This document shows, piece after piece, positions 43,846 through 52,965 of a stretch of 64,000 nt of DNA (position 1 is its first letter; the number at the start of each line of letters is the position of its first letter). A model generated the notes under the pieces. The model did not search any database and was not told where the DNA came from. It saw nothing but the letters and a program-made list of their open reading frames with translations. A program made the translations under genes and the position numbers. This DNA comes from Fulvimonas soli (GTDB taxonomy: Bacteria > Pseudomonadota > Gammaproteobacteria > Xanthomonadales > Rhodanobacteraceae): the NCBI RefSeq assembly GCF_003148905.1, contig NZ_QGHC01000003.1, positions 310,001-374,000 of the forward strand, written 5' to 3'.

Positions 43846-46113
43846 ATGAAAGAAGCCAGTGAGCCTTCCAAGGTGGTCAGCCTGAGCCAGCGCCTGGATC
43901 CCTCCAGCCAGCGCGGCGGGGAGCTGCTGAACGCCGTCCGCGGCATCGCCGGCCGCCGCCTGCAGCAGCTGCTCGACGGCATGTTCGAGCACGTCGACGA
44001 CGCCCTGTTCGACCTGGCCGAGAAGGCGGAGAACAACGCCGCGCAGATGCACTACTTCGACGGCATGCGCGAGGTGCGCAAGCGCCGCCCGGCGGTCGAG
44101 CGCAGCTATCTCGCGCAGGTCTCGCGCGAGCTGGGCGACATCGCCGCCAGCCAGCGCCCGGCGGCCGCCGAGCCCGCCCCGCTGGGCAACATCGAGCTCA
44201 CCCTGGTGGCGGACAACGAGCTGGAGGAATCGCTTGCCATCACCAGCATGATCAGCAAGAACGAGAGCCGGCTGGCGCGCGACCTGTTCGCGGTGAACCA
44301 GCGGCTGTCGGTGATCTGCGGCGGCCTGAAGATCGACGAGGGCAACAACCCGATCGCCCCGGCCGCACTGTCGCAGGCCTTCCGCCAGGCGATGCGCGAG
44401 CTCAGCGCCGACATGCGCGTGAAGCTGATCATCTACAAGCTGTTCGACCGCTACGTGCTGTCGGGCCTGGAGGAGCTCTACCAGGAGATCAACGCCGAGC
44501 TGATCCGCGCCGGCGTGCTGCCGCAGCTGCGCCACGGCATCGCCCGCGGCGGCCAGCCCGCGCGGCCGGGCGCGGCCGCCGCCGCGGCGGCCCTGGGCGA
44601 GCAGGCCGCCGCCGGCGCCGACGACGCGGAGATGGCCGAGAACCTGCTGCAGACCCTGCGCCAGCTGTTCAGCGCGCGCCGCGGCCAGGCGCACGGCGCC
44701 GCCGCGATGGCCGACGGCAACGCCGGCGCGGCGATGCAGGCGCCCACCGTCAACGAACTGCTGGGCGCGCTGAGCGTGCTGCAGAGCCAGCTCGCCAGCG
44801 GCCCGGCGTTCCCCGCCGGCGCCGTCGACACGGCCGCCCTCGGCCAGGAAGTGGCCGAGCTCAAGGACCACCTGCTCAGCCAGCTCGGCGCCCTGCGCGG
44901 CGAGCGCCCCAGCCAGGTCGCCAGCATCGACGAGGACACCATCGACCTGGTCGGCATGCTGTTCGAGTTCATCCTCGAGGACGACAACCTGCCCGCGCCG
45001 ATGCAGGCGATGCTGGCGCGCCTGCAGATCCCCTACCTCAAGGCCGCGATCCTCGACCGCCGCCTGTTCGCCAACCGCCAGCACCCGGCGCGCCGCCTGC
45101 TCGACGGGCTGGCCGAGCTGGCCAAGGGCTGGTCGGCCGAGTCCGACCGCGACCACCGCGTGCACGACAAGGTCAAGGCGATCGTCGAGCAGCTGCTGCA
45201 CGAGTTCGACGACGACATGGGCATCTTCGAGCGCCTGTGCGGCGAGCTGCAGGAGTTCCAGGAGCTGATCCGCAAGCGCGCCGAGCTGGCCGAGCAGCGC
45301 GTGGCCGAATCCACCCGCGGCCGCGAGCGGCTGGAGCAGGCGCGGCGCCGCGCGGCACGCGAGATCCTCGACCGCATCGGCGAGCAGACCCTGCCGCCGC
45401 TGATCCACGGCGTGCTGGCGCGCGCCTGGGCCAACTACCTGGTGCTGACCATCCTGCGCCAGGGCGAGGATTCCAGCGAGTTCGCCGACGCCCTGCGCTT
45501 CGTCAACGACTTCATCGCCAGCACGCGCCCCGCGCGCGACCCGGAGAGCCAGCGCCAGCTCAGGCAGCTGCTGCCGGGCATCGAGCGCGCGCTGCGCCGC
45601 GGCCTGGCCAGCGTGGCCTTCCAGGAAAGCGACATCGAGCGCCTGCTCGGCCAGCTGCACGCCTACTACCGCCAGCAGCTGGGCGAGGCCGTGGAGGAGG
45701 CGGCGCCGGAAGAGCCCGCGCCGCTGCCGATCCCCGAAAGCATCCAGCCGATCGTCGAGCAGGAGGCGCCGGCCCTGCGCGCCGAGCGCGAGGCGCCGGT
45801 GGTGCCGCCGCCCGACCTCCCGGAGCTGGAGCAGGTGCTGGCGCTCAAGCCGGGCACCTGGCTGGAGTTCTGCCCCACCGGCGAGGCGGTGGAGCGCGCC
45901 AAGCTGTCGTGGATCAGCCCGATGAGCGGACGCTACCTGTTCGTCAACCGCCGCGGCCTCAAGGTGGCCGACTACGCGCCGCACGAGCTGGCCGCCGCGC
46001 TGGCCGCCGGCAGCGCGCGCATCCTGGCCTCCGAGCCGCTGTTCGACCGGGCGATGGACGCGATCGTCGGCCGGCTCAGCCAGGGCCTGCCGCCCGCGCC
46101 GCCGGCCGCATGA
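43846..46113 (+). CDS. DUF1631-family protein
   Basis: 755-residue soluble protein without signal peptide or membrane helices. Charged helical segments dominate (ELLNAVRGIAGRRLQQLLDG, RDHRVHDKVKAIVEQLLHEF), with an Ala/Gly-rich linker near 225-265. The C-terminal part (about 660-745, GTWLEFCPTGEAVERAKLSW and SGRYLFVNRRGLKV) has a PilZ-like beta pattern. Such proteins are sometimes mislabelled thymidine phosphorylase; I see no basis for that. Its stop overlaps the nadC start by four bases. Function unknown. Confidence 0.85.
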   Translation: MKEASEPSKVVSLSQRLDPSSQRGGELLNAVRGIAGRRLQQLLDGMFEHVDDALFDLAEKAENNAAQMHYFDGMREVRKRRPAVERSYLAQVSRELGDIAASQRPAAAEPAPLGNIELTLVADNELEESLAITSMISKNESRLARDLFAVNQRLSVICGGLKIDEGNNPIAPAALSQAFRQAMRELSADMRVKLIIYKLFDRYVLSGLEELYQEINAELIRAGVLPQLRHGIARGGQPARPGAAAAAAALGEQAAAGADDAEMAENLLQTLRQLFSARRGQAHGAAAMADGNAGAAMQAPTVNELLGALSVLQSQLASGPAFPAGAVDTAALGQEVAELKDHLLSQLGALRGERPSQVASIDEDTIDLVGMLFEFILEDDNLPAPMQAMLARLQIPYLKAAILDRRLFANRQHPARRLLDGLAELAKGWSAESDRDHRVHDKVKAIVEQLLHEFDDDMGIFERLCGELQEFQELIRKRAELAEQRVAESTRGRERLEQARRRAAREILDRIGEQTLPPLIHGVLARAWANYLVLTILRQGEDSSEFADALRFVNDFIASTRPARDPESQRQLRQLLPGIERALRRGLASVAFQESDIERLLGQLHAYYRQQLGEAVEEAAPEEPAPLPIPESIQPIVEQEAPALRAEREAPVVPPPDLPELEQVLALKPGTWLEFCPTGEAVERAKLSWISPMSGRYLFVNRRGLKVADYAPHELAAALAAGSARILASEPLFDRAMDAIVGRLSQGLPPAPPAA

Positions 46114-46961
46114 GCGGCGGACCCGAGCTGCCACCGGCCGAGGTCATCCAGGCCGACGTGGCGCGCGCCTTCGCGGAGGACCTCGGCGCCGGCGACGCCA
46201 CCGCCGGGCTGCTGCCGGAGGACGCCCGCGCCGAGGCCACGCTGACCTGCCGCGAGGACGCCGTGCTGGCCGGCACGGCCTGGTTCGACGCCTGCTTCCA
46301 CGCGCTCGACCCCGCCGTCGGGATCGACTGGAACGCCCGCGACGGCGAGCGCGTCGCCGCCGGCAGCGCGATCTGCCGCCTGCGCGGCCGCGCCCGCGCG
46401 CTGGTCAGCGCCGAGCGCTCGGCGCTGAACTTCCTGCAGCTGCTCTCCGGCACCGCCACCGTCACCGCCGCCTACGTGGCCGCGGTGGCGGGCACCGGCG
46501 TGCGCCTGCTCGACACCCGCAAGACCGTGCCGGGCCTGCGCCTGGCGCAGAAGTACGCCGTGCGCTGCGGCGGCGGCCACAACCACCGCATCGGCCTGTA
46601 CGACGCCTTCCTGGTGAAGGAGAACCACATCGCCGCGGCCGGCGGCATCGCCCCGGCGGTGGCCGCCGCGCGGCGCCTGCATCCGGAGCTGCTGCTGGAG
46701 GTGGAGGTGGAGGACCTCGACGAGCTGCAGCAGGCGCTCGACGCCGGCGTGGACCGCATCATGCTGGACAACTTCGGCCTGCCGCTGCTGCGCGAGGCGG
46801 TGGCGCGGGTCGCCGGCCGGGTGCCGCTGGAGGTCTCCGGCAACGTCGGCCTGGACGGCATCGGCGAGCTGGCGCGCACCGGGGTGGACTTCATCTCGGT
46901 CGGCGCGCTGACCAAGCACGTGCGCGCGATCGACCTTTCGCTGCGCCTGCGGCTCGCCTGA
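46110..46961 (+). CDS. nadC: Nicotinate-nucleotide pyrophosphorylase (carboxylating)
   Basis: 283-residue enzyme that makes nicotinate mononucleotide from quinolinate and PRPP in NAD synthesis. Conserved are the LAEDLG-like start (FAEDLGAGDATA), ERSALNFLQLLSGTAT, LLDTRKTVPGLR, KYAVRCGGGHNHRIGLYDAF, LVKENHI and LEVSGNVGLDGIGELARTGVD. The catalytic Lys/Arg/His residues lie in these blocks. The ATG is inside ATGA with the DUF1631 stop, so it is coupled to that gene. A small DUF3301 gene follows 37 bases later. Confidence 0.97.
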   Translation: MSGGPELPPAEVIQADVARAFAEDLGAGDATAGLLPEDARAEATLTCREDAVLAGTAWFDACFHALDPAVGIDWNARDGERVAAGSAICRLRGRARALVSAERSALNFLQLLSGTATVTAAYVAAVAGTGVRLLDTRKTVPGLRLAQKYAVRCGGGHNHRIGLYDAFLVKENHIAAAGGIAPAVAAARRLHPELLLEVEVEDLDELQQALDAGVDRIMLDNFGLPLLREAVARVAGRVPLEVSGNVGLDGIGELARTGVDFISVGALTKHVRAIDLSLRLRLA

Positions 46962-46998
46962 GCTTGTTAGCACCGGCCGCCGACCGCACACTGTGCGC

Positions 46999-47397
46999 AT
47001 GGGCCAATGGACCGATCTGTCGCTGTTGCTGGCGCTGGGGGCGGTGATCGCCCCCTGGCTGGGGCTGAGCCGCGCGCGCGAGCGCGCGACCGAGGAAGTG
47101 CGCCGGCAATGCGTGCGCCACGGGCTGCAGCTGCTGGACGAGACCGTCGGCCTGCGCGCGGTGCGCCTGCGCCGCCTCGGCGGGCGGCTGCGGCTGGAGC
47201 GCTGCTACGGCTTCGAGGTGAGCATCGACGGCGACGACCGCGAGTCCGGCCAGCTGTGGATGGCCGGCCGCGGCATGAGCGGCCTCAGCCTGCCCACGGT
47301 GCACCTGGAGACCCTGGACGACCGGCCCGCCGGCCACGGCCTGCCGGACAACGTCGTCCCGCTGCGTCCCCGTTCGGGCCAGCGCAGCCTGCACTGA
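46999..47397 (+). CDS. DUF3301-family protein
   Basis: 132-residue protein with one N-terminal hydrophobic segment (SLLLALGAVIAPWLGL), then a basic stretch RARERATEEVRRQCVRHGLQLLDETV and a beta-rich tail with RLERCYGFEVSIDGDDRESGQLWM. That pattern fits the DUF3301 family of gammaproteobacteria, function unknown. ATG 46999 is preferred to GTG 46993. It is probably co-transcribed with nadC. Downstream, 47398-47527 holds no gene and no clear terminator. Confidence 0.82.
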   Translation: MGQWTDLSLLLALGAVIAPWLGLSRARERATEEVRRQCVRHGLQLLDETVGLRAVRLRRLGGRLRLERCYGFEVSIDGDDRESGQLWMAGRGMSGLSLPTVHLETLDDRPAGHGLPDNVVPLRPRSGQRSLH

Positions 47398-47527
47398 AAG
47401 GTTCCCCGCGGCGATTCCCCGCTGCCGTCCGCCCGGAGGCGGGACAGCCAGTCGCGCGCCGGCCCCGACAAGCCGCTGGCGGGGGCGGCGTCGGCGGCCG
47501 CATGCGAATCCGGCCAGGCCGGCGGGG

Positions 47528-47974
47528 CTACTTCACGATGCGCAGGTGCGGCGTGCCGCGGCGCGGCTTGTCGCCGCCGTCGCCGGAAGCCGCGGGCGGC
47601 GTGCCGTCGGTGGGCGGCGGCGGGCTGGACGGCGGCGTGCCGTCGTCCTCGGCCGGGAACATCATCCCCTGCCCGTTCTCCTGCGCGTACAGCGCCAGCA
47701 CGGCGCGCACCGGGATGCGGATGTTGTGGCTCACCCCGGAGAAGCGCGCCTGGAAGCTGATCCACTCGTTGCCGAGGTCGAGGTTGGCGACCGCGCGCAT
47801 CGCCAGGTTCAGCACCACCTGGCCGTTGCGCACCGCCTGCGGCGGCACCTGCACGCCCTCGACGCCGGCGTCCACCAGCAGGTAGGGCGTGAGGTTGTTG
47901 TCGCTGATCCAGTCGTAGATCGCCCGCAGCAGGTACGGGCGATTGGGGGTCATCGCGGGCGCGTCCTGGCTCAT
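47528..47974 (-). CDS. sspB: ClpXP protease specificity-enhancing factor SspB
   Basis: 148-residue adaptor that tethers ssrA-tagged proteins to ClpXP. The substrate-binding domain (about 8-110) has RPYLLRAIYDWISDNNLTPY, VDAGVEGVQVP, GQVVLNLAMRAV and WISFQARFSGVSHNIRIPV. A Pro/Ser/Gly-rich flexible linker follows, and the ClpX-binding tail GTPHLRIVK ends the protein, as in E. coli. Its ATG overlaps the sspA stop by four bases. Confidence 0.96.
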   Translation of the reverse strand: MSQDAPAMTPNRPYLLRAIYDWISDNNLTPYLLVDAGVEGVQVPPQAVRNGQVVLNLAMRAVANLDLGNEWISFQARFSGVSHNIRIPVRAVLALYAQENGQGMMFPAEDDGTPPSSPPPPTDGTPPAASGDGGDKPRRGTPHLRIVK

Positions 47975-48597
47975 CCCGGACGCATGGCCTTTTCTTCGGG
48001 GGTGAGGCTGCGCGCGTAGCCCTGGCTGTGGAACAGCCGCTCGCCGTAGTCGACGATCGGCTTGCCCTCGCGGCCCAGGTCCACGCCCAGCCACGGCAGC
48101 CGCCAGACCACCGGCGCCACCAGGCAGTCGGTGAGGCTCATCTCCGGGTTGAGGAAGAACTTGGCCGCCTTGAACAGCGGCAGCGAGGACAGCAGCTGCT
48201 CGCGCAGGCGCCTGCGCGCCGCGTCGGCCGGCCGGCCGCCGGCGCGGATGGTGTCGACCTCCGGCAGCCAGTCGCGCTCGATGCGCACCGCGGCCAGGCG
48301 CAGGCGCGCGCGGGACAGCGGGTCGATCGGCATCAGCGGCGGATGCGGATAGCGCTCGTCGAGGTATTCGCACACCACCGAGGTGTCGTACAGGGTGAGG
48401 TCGCGGTCGACCAGGGTCGGCGTGGTGCCGTAGGGGTTGAGGTCGACCAGGTCCTCGGGCGGCTTGCCCGGCTCCACGATCACCCGCTCGTAGCTGACGC
48501 CCTTGGCCGCCAGCACCAGCCGCACGCGGTGGCACTGGATGTCGTCGGCCGTGGTGTAGAGGGTAAGTACGGTACGCGAACGCGCGCTTTGGACCAT
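47971..48597 (-). CDS. sspA: Stringent starvation protein A
   Basis: 208-residue glutathione-S-transferase-fold protein that binds RNA polymerase in E. coli and promotes stationary-phase survival. The N-terminal thioredoxin-like part (LTLYTTADDIQCHRVRLVLA, TPTLVDRDLTLYDTSVVCEYL) and helical C-terminal domain (PDEERY-like LDERYPHPPLMPIDPLSRAR, split by length) match the family. GGGGAGA lies seven bases upstream of the ATG. It precedes sspB and follows petC by 74 bases, the usual petABC-sspAB order in this class. Confidence 0.95.
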   Translation of the reverse strand: MVQSARSRTVLTLYTTADDIQCHRVRLVLAAKGVSYERVIVEPGKPPEDLVDLNPYGTTPTLVDRDLTLYDTSVVCEYLDERYPHPPLMPIDPLSRARLRLAAVRIERDWLPEVDTIRAGGRPADAARRRLREQLLSSLPLFKAAKFFLNPEMSLTDCLVAPVVWRLPWLGVDLGREGKPIVDYGERLFHSQGYARSLTPEEKAMRPG

Positions 48598-48670
48598 GCA
48601 AGGTCTCCCCATCGACTGACCGGACGCGGCGGTTTCCTCGGCCGCCGCGTCACCGGACTGGCCGGATGCC

Positions 48671-49399
48671 TCAGTGGACGTCCTTCCAGTATTCCTTCTT
48701 CAGCATGTAGGCCAGCAGGGTGAAGCCGGCGAGGAACAGCAGCACCCAGATGCCGTACTTCTGGCGCTGCAGCGCCGCCGGCTCGGAGGCGTATTCCAGG
48801 AAGCTGGTCAGGTCGCGCGCGGCCTGGTGGTACTGCTCCGGCGTGAGCTTGCCGGGCCGGGACAGCTCCAGCTTCTCCACCTCCTCGCTGCCGGGCTTCT
48901 TCACCGCGGTCTGCACGCCCTGCAGCTCCCACAGCGGGAACGGCATCGAGGCGTTGGGGAACACGGTGTTGTTCCAGCCCACCGGGCGGCTCGGGTCGAG
49001 GTAGAACGAATTGAGGTAGGCGTAGACCCAGTCGGCGGTCTTGGCGCGCACTTCCAGCGACAGGTCCGGCGGTGCCTTGCCGAAGAACTTCTGCGCGTCG
49101 GCCTCGGGCATGTGCGACACCACCGTCTCGCCGAACTTGGCGCCGGTGAAGTTGAGGTTGTCCATCACCTCCTGCTCGCTCAGGCCCAGGTCCTCGGCGA
49201 TGCGCGAGTAGCGCACGTACTTCAGCGAGTGGCAGCCCACGCAGTAGTTGAAGAACAGCTTGGCGCCGCGCTGCAGCGAGGCCTGGTCGCGCACGCCGGA
49301 GCCGGAGGGCGGCAGGCCGCCCTCTTCCGCCTGCGCGGACACGCTGCCGACGACCAGACCGAGCGCCAGCGCAATCGAGAAAATGAACCGCTTAGTCAT
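48671..49399 (-). CDS. petC: Ubiquinol-cytochrome c reductase, cytochrome c1
   Basis: 242-residue heme c subunit of the bc1 complex. A signal peptide (after SAQA) is followed by the heme site CVGCH (Cys53, Cys56, His57). The probable Met ligand lies in VFPNASMPFPLWE, and a C-terminal anchor helix (YGIWVLLFLAGFTLLAYML) is followed by KKEYWKDVH. Passes electrons from the Rieske protein to soluble cytochrome c. Its start overlaps the petB stop by eight bases. Confidence 0.97.
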   Translation of the reverse strand: MTKRFIFSIALALGLVVGSVSAQAEEGGLPPSGSGVRDQASLQRGAKLFFNYCVGCHSLKYVRYSRIAEDLGLSEQEVMDNLNFTGAKFGETVVSHMPEADAQKFFGKAPPDLSLEVRAKTADWVYAYLNSFYLDPSRPVGWNNTVFPNASMPFPLWELQGVQTAVKKPGSEEVEKLELSRPGKLTPEQYHQAARDLTSFLEYASEPAALQRQKYGIWVLLFLAGFTLLAYMLKKEYWKDVH

Positions 49400-50693
49400 G
49401 CGTCGTCACCCGTTCCGGAACCGGCTTGGTCTTCTCCCAGCCGAGGCGTGTGTAGAACCAGAGGAACACGAAGTAGCCGAAGTAGATCAGCGTCATCAGG
49501 CGGCCGAAGGCGTTCTCCCAGAAGGTCACGTCGACGTCGCCGAACCATTCGGGGATCACCTCGGCGGTGACGCCGGCGCCCACCGCGCCGAGCAGGACGA
49601 AGGCCAGCACGAACAGGCCCAGCGCCACCTTGAAGCCGGTGCCGCGGTAGCGGATCGACTTCACCTTGCCGGCGTCGATCCACGGCAGCGCGAACAGCAG
49701 GGCGATCGCGCCGAACATGCCCAGCACGCCCCAGATCGCCGTGCTGAAGAACGACGGGATCATGCGCAGGATCGCGTAGAACGGCGTGAAGTACCACACC
49801 GGCTTGATGTGCGACGGCGTGACCAGGTTGTTGGCCGGGATGAAGTTGTCGTGCTCGAGGAACCAGCCGCCGAAGGTCGGCGCGAAGAAGATGATGAAGG
49901 CGGCGATCAGCAGGAAGAAGCCCACGCCGACCAGGTCCTTCACCGTGTAGTACGGGTGGAACGGGATGCCGTCGGCCGGCTTCAGGGCGTCCCAGCGGTT
50001 GCCCTTCGGGCCCTTCTTGATCTCCACGCCGTCGGGGTTGTTCGAGCCCACCTCGTGCAGCGCGGCCAGGTGCAGCACCACCAGCAGCAGCAGCACCAGC
50101 GGCAGCGCGATCACGTGCAGCGCGAAGAAGCGGTTGAGCGTGGCGTCGGCCGGCAGGTAGTCGCCCATGATCCACTCGACCAGGGTGCTGCCGATCACCG
50201 GGATGGTGCCGAACAGCGAGATGATCACCTTGGCGCCCCAGAACGACATGTTGCCCCACGGCAGCACGTAGCCCATGAAGGCCTCGGCCATCAGCACCAG
50301 GAAGATCAGCATGCCGAGGATCCACACCAGCTCGCGCGGCTTCTTGTACGAGCCGTACATCAGGCCGCGGAACATGTGCAGGAACACCACCACGAAGAAC
50401 AGCGAGGCGCCGGTGGAGTGCATGTAGCGGATCAGCCAGCCCCACTCCACGTCGCGCATGATGTACTCGACCGAGCCGAAGGCTTCCGCCGCGCTGGTCT
50501 TGTAGTTCATGGTGAGGAAGATGCCGGTCACGATCTGGTTGACCAGGACCAGCAGCGCCAGCGAGCCGAAGTAGTACCAAAGATTGAAGTTCTTCGGCGC
50601 GTAGTACTCGGTCATGTGCTTGCGGTAGGTCGGCGCCAGGTTCGGCGCGCGCTCGTTGACCCACTCGCCGATGCGGGTGAATACGTTGGCCAT
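49392..50693 (-). CDS. petB: Ubiquinol-cytochrome c reductase, cytochrome b
   Basis: 433-residue integral membrane subunit with about eight or nine helices, carrying hemes bL and bH and both quinone sites. Histidine pairs lie in IRYMHSTGASLFFVVVFLHM and FALHVIALPL...VVLHLAALHEVG. The Qo motif is PVWY (IKPVWYFTPFYAILR), the variant common in beta- and gammaproteobacteria in place of PEWY. GYVLPWGNMSFWGA is conserved. ATG overlaps the petA stop by one base (TGATG). Confidence 0.98.
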   Translation of the reverse strand: MANVFTRIGEWVNERAPNLAPTYRKHMTEYYAPKNFNLWYYFGSLALLVLVNQIVTGIFLTMNYKTSAAEAFGSVEYIMRDVEWGWLIRYMHSTGASLFFVVVFLHMFRGLMYGSYKKPRELVWILGMLIFLVLMAEAFMGYVLPWGNMSFWGAKVIISLFGTIPVIGSTLVEWIMGDYLPADATLNRFFALHVIALPLVLLLLVVLHLAALHEVGSNNPDGVEIKKGPKGNRWDALKPADGIPFHPYYTVKDLVGVGFFLLIAAFIIFFAPTFGGWFLEHDNFIPANNLVTPSHIKPVWYFTPFYAILRMIPSFFSTAIWGVLGMFGAIALLFALPWIDAGKVKSIRYRGTGFKVALGLFVLAFVLLGAVGAGVTAEVIPEWFGDVDVTFWENAFGRLMTLIYFGYFVFLWFYTRLGWEKTKPVPERVTTHD

Positions 50694-51298
50694 CAGCCCG
50701 CCTCCTTCGGATCCACGCCGACCTGGATGGTCTTGTCGTCCACGAAGTGGTACGGCGGGACCAGCAGGTTCTTCGGTGCCGGCACGCCGGCGTACACGCG
50801 GCCGGCCATGTCGTAGCGCGACTTGTGGCAGGGGCAGTAGAAGCCGCCCTTCCACTCCGGGTCGAACGGCTCGGGCTTCATCACCGGCACGAAGTCGGGC
50901 ACGCAGCCCAGGTGGGTGCACAGGCCCACCAGCACGAGCCACTCGGGCTTGATCGAGCGGTACTCGTTCTGCGCGTACTTCGGCTGCTGGTCGGCGGAGC
51001 TGCCCTCGGACTTGGCGTCGACCAGGCGGTTGTCCTGGCTCGGCAGCGCGTCGAGCTGCTCCTTGGTGCGGTTGACCACGAACACCGGCAGGCCGCGCCA
51101 CGGGTAGGTGACCTTCTGACCCGGCTCGATCTTGCTGATGTCGACGGTGACCGGAGCGCCAGCGGCCTTGGCGCGCGCGCTGGGTTCCCACGACTTTATG
51201 AAGGGCACGGCCGCCGCGACTACCCCCACGCCACCGACCACGGCCGTGGTCGCTGTGAGGAATCGGCGGCGGCCATGATCGACGACTTCGTTCGCCAT
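50693..51298 (-). CDS. petA: Ubiquinol-cytochrome c reductase, Rieske iron-sulfur subunit
   Basis: 201 residues. A twin-arginine export signal (GRRRFLTATTAVVGG) doubles as the membrane anchor. The [2Fe-2S] site is formed by CTHLGC and CPCHKS, each supplying one Cys and one His ligand with a bridging disulfide. It is the first gene of petABC. Start at ATG 51298 with CCGGAGAG upstream; an ATG nine codons earlier (51325) is possible but has no ribosome site. Confidence 0.97.
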   Translation of the reverse strand: MANEVVDHGRRRFLTATTAVVGGVGVVAAAVPFIKSWEPSARAKAAGAPVTVDISKIEPGQKVTYPWRGLPVFVVNRTKEQLDALPSQDNRLVDAKSEGSSADQQPKYAQNEYRSIKPEWLVLVGLCTHLGCVPDFVPVMKPEPFDPEWKGGFYCPCHKSRYDMAGRVYAGVPAPKNLLVPPYHFVDDKTIQVGVDPKEAG

Positions 51299-51483
51299 CA
51301 GGCTCTCCGGTACTTGCAATGCCATTGAGATGCGGGTTTTCGGGTCCCGCAAAAATCGCGTTAGTGTAGCGTCAGGGCCTGCCCCGTACAATCAAACCCA
51401 CAGGGGAGAACCGCGGCGCGCATGCCGGCCGCCGCCACCCCGCGCCGATCCTCCAAAGCTCCGGGCCACCGACCACCGCCTCC

Positions 51484-52674
51484 ATGAAAGACGCCGCCGG
51501 GATTCTCGCTTTCGTCGCCCGATTCGTCGTCGTCGGGCTGGCGGCGGCCTTCGTGATCGGCCTGGTGTGGCCGGGCAGCGGCGAGCGCCTGCGCCAACGG
51601 CTCGGGCTGGGCGCCGGCGCACCCCCGTCCGCGCCGGCCGCCACCGCGGCCGCGCCGCAGATGGGCACCGGCCCGGTGTCCTACGCCGACGCCGTGGCCA
51701 AGGCGGCGCCGTCGGTGGTCAACATCTACGCCAACCGCATGGTCACCGAGCAGGCCGTGCGGATGTTCGCCGACCCGCTGCTGCAGCGGCTGCTGGGCGG
51801 CGTGCCGGCCGGCCCGGCCTACCGCCGCCCGCGCCAGGTGCTGGGCTCGGGCGTGATCGTGAGCAAGGAAGGCTACGTGCTCACCAACAACCACGTGATC
51901 GCCAACGCCGACGACATCCAGGTGCTGCTCTACGACGGCCGCGTCGCCCGCGCCACCCTGGTCGGCGCCGACGAGGAGACCGACCTGGCGGTGCTGAAGA
52001 TCGACGCCGGCAACCTGCCGGTGATCCGCATGGCCGCGCCCGACTCGGTGCGCGCCGGCGACGTGGCGCTGGCCATCGGCAACCCGCTCGGCCTCAACCA
52101 GACGGTGACCATGGGCATCGTCAGCGCGATCGGCCGCCAGCTGAGCAGCAGCAGCCCGGAGGACTTCATCCAGACCGACGCGGCGATCAACCTGGGCAAT
52201 TCCGGCGGCGCGCTGGTCAACGCGCACGGCGACCTGATCGGCATCAACACGCTGCTGATCGGCAAGGCCGCCAACGCCGAGGGCATCGGCTTCGCCATCC
52301 CCGCCGGCAGCGCCAAGAAGGTGCTCGATCAGATCATCGCCACCGGACACGTGGTCCGCGGCTGGCTGGGCGCCGAGTACGGCTTCGTGCCGGTGGCCGC
52401 CGACAGCGGCCTGCCCGCCGCCGCACGCGGCGCGCAGATCGGCGACGTCTATCCCGGCGGGCCGGCGGCGCAGGCCGGCCTGCAGCCGCACGACATCCTG
52501 CTGCGCGTGGGCGGCCACGACGTGCTCAATCCGACCGACCTGCGCCGGCTGGAAGCCGACCTCGGGCCCGGCAGCAAGGTCGAGGTGTCGGGCCTGCGCA
52601 ACGGCGCGCCGTTCCACGCCGAGGTCACGATCGCGCAGCGGCCGCCGCTGCAGCAGCCCGCGGCGGACCAGTAG
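51484..52674 (+). CDS. DegS/DegQ-like trypsin-type serine protease with one PDZ domain
   Basis: 396-residue periplasmic protease anchored by an N-terminal helix (AFVARFVVVGLAAAFVIGLV) rather than a cleaved signal, as in DegS/AlgW. Catalytic triad: His137 (LTNNHVIA), Asp167 (EETDLAVLK), Ser240 (LGNSGGAL). A single PDZ domain occupies about 285-385 (GDVYPGGPAAQAGLQPHDIL). DegS starts the sigma-E envelope-stress cascade by cutting RseA; the single PDZ and anchor favour this role over DegP/DegQ. It is divergent from petABC. A REPIN-like repeat follows. Confidence 0.9.
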   Translation: MKDAAGILAFVARFVVVGLAAAFVIGLVWPGSGERLRQRLGLGAGAPPSAPAATAAAPQMGTGPVSYADAVAKAAPSVVNIYANRMVTEQAVRMFADPLLQRLLGGVPAGPAYRRPRQVLGSGVIVSKEGYVLTNNHVIANADDIQVLLYDGRVARATLVGADEETDLAVLKIDAGNLPVIRMAAPDSVRAGDVALAIGNPLGLNQTVTMGIVSAIGRQLSSSSPEDFIQTDAAINLGNSGGALVNAHGDLIGINTLLIGKAANAEGIGFAIPAGSAKKVLDQIIATGHVVRGWLGAEYGFVPVAADSGLPAAARGAQIGDVYPGGPAAQAGLQPHDILLRVGGHDVLNPTDLRRLEADLGPGSKVEVSGLRNGAPFHAEVTIAQRPPLQQPAADQ

Positions 52675-52802
52675 GGGCCGCTCCGTTCTTTCGCCGGCCG
52701 GCGGCGCGTCGTCCCGCGGGTCCAGCGGGCAGCAAACAGCAGGTTTTGCAGGACCGCTTTCTTCCTGCCCGGTCTTCGTCGCGCCGGAAGCCCTGGCTAC
52801 CT

Positions 52803-52945
52803 TGGAGCCTGTTCAAAACCTTCCGGGGAAGGGCGCCAGGATGGCCAGCGGGATGAAGCGCGCGGGTTATGGAGGGTCGATCGCGGCCGGGGGCCGCTCC
52901 CACAAGGCTTGCGAGGCCCCTGTGGGAGCGGCCTCCGGCCGCGAT
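52803..52945. repeat. REPIN-like palindromic repeat with 5' flanking module
   Basis: Arms 52879-52903 (GATCGCGGCC...) and 52922-52945 (...GGCCGCGAT) with the GTGGGAGCGGCC core and a spacer (AAGGCTTGCGAGGCCCC) very close to that of the 5517 copy. The 75 bases before it resemble 5405-5470 (GTTCAAAACCTTCCGGG against GTCCGAAATCCTCCGAG). It lies between convergent protease and transglycosylase genes. Confidence 0.8.
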
Positions 52946-52965
52946 GCCCGGCCCCTTCAGGCTCT

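Noticed and set aside
43846-46113. Thymidine phosphorylase annotation for the DUF1631 protein
   Set aside because: No thymidine-phosphorylase motif is visible; the name comes from database propagation.
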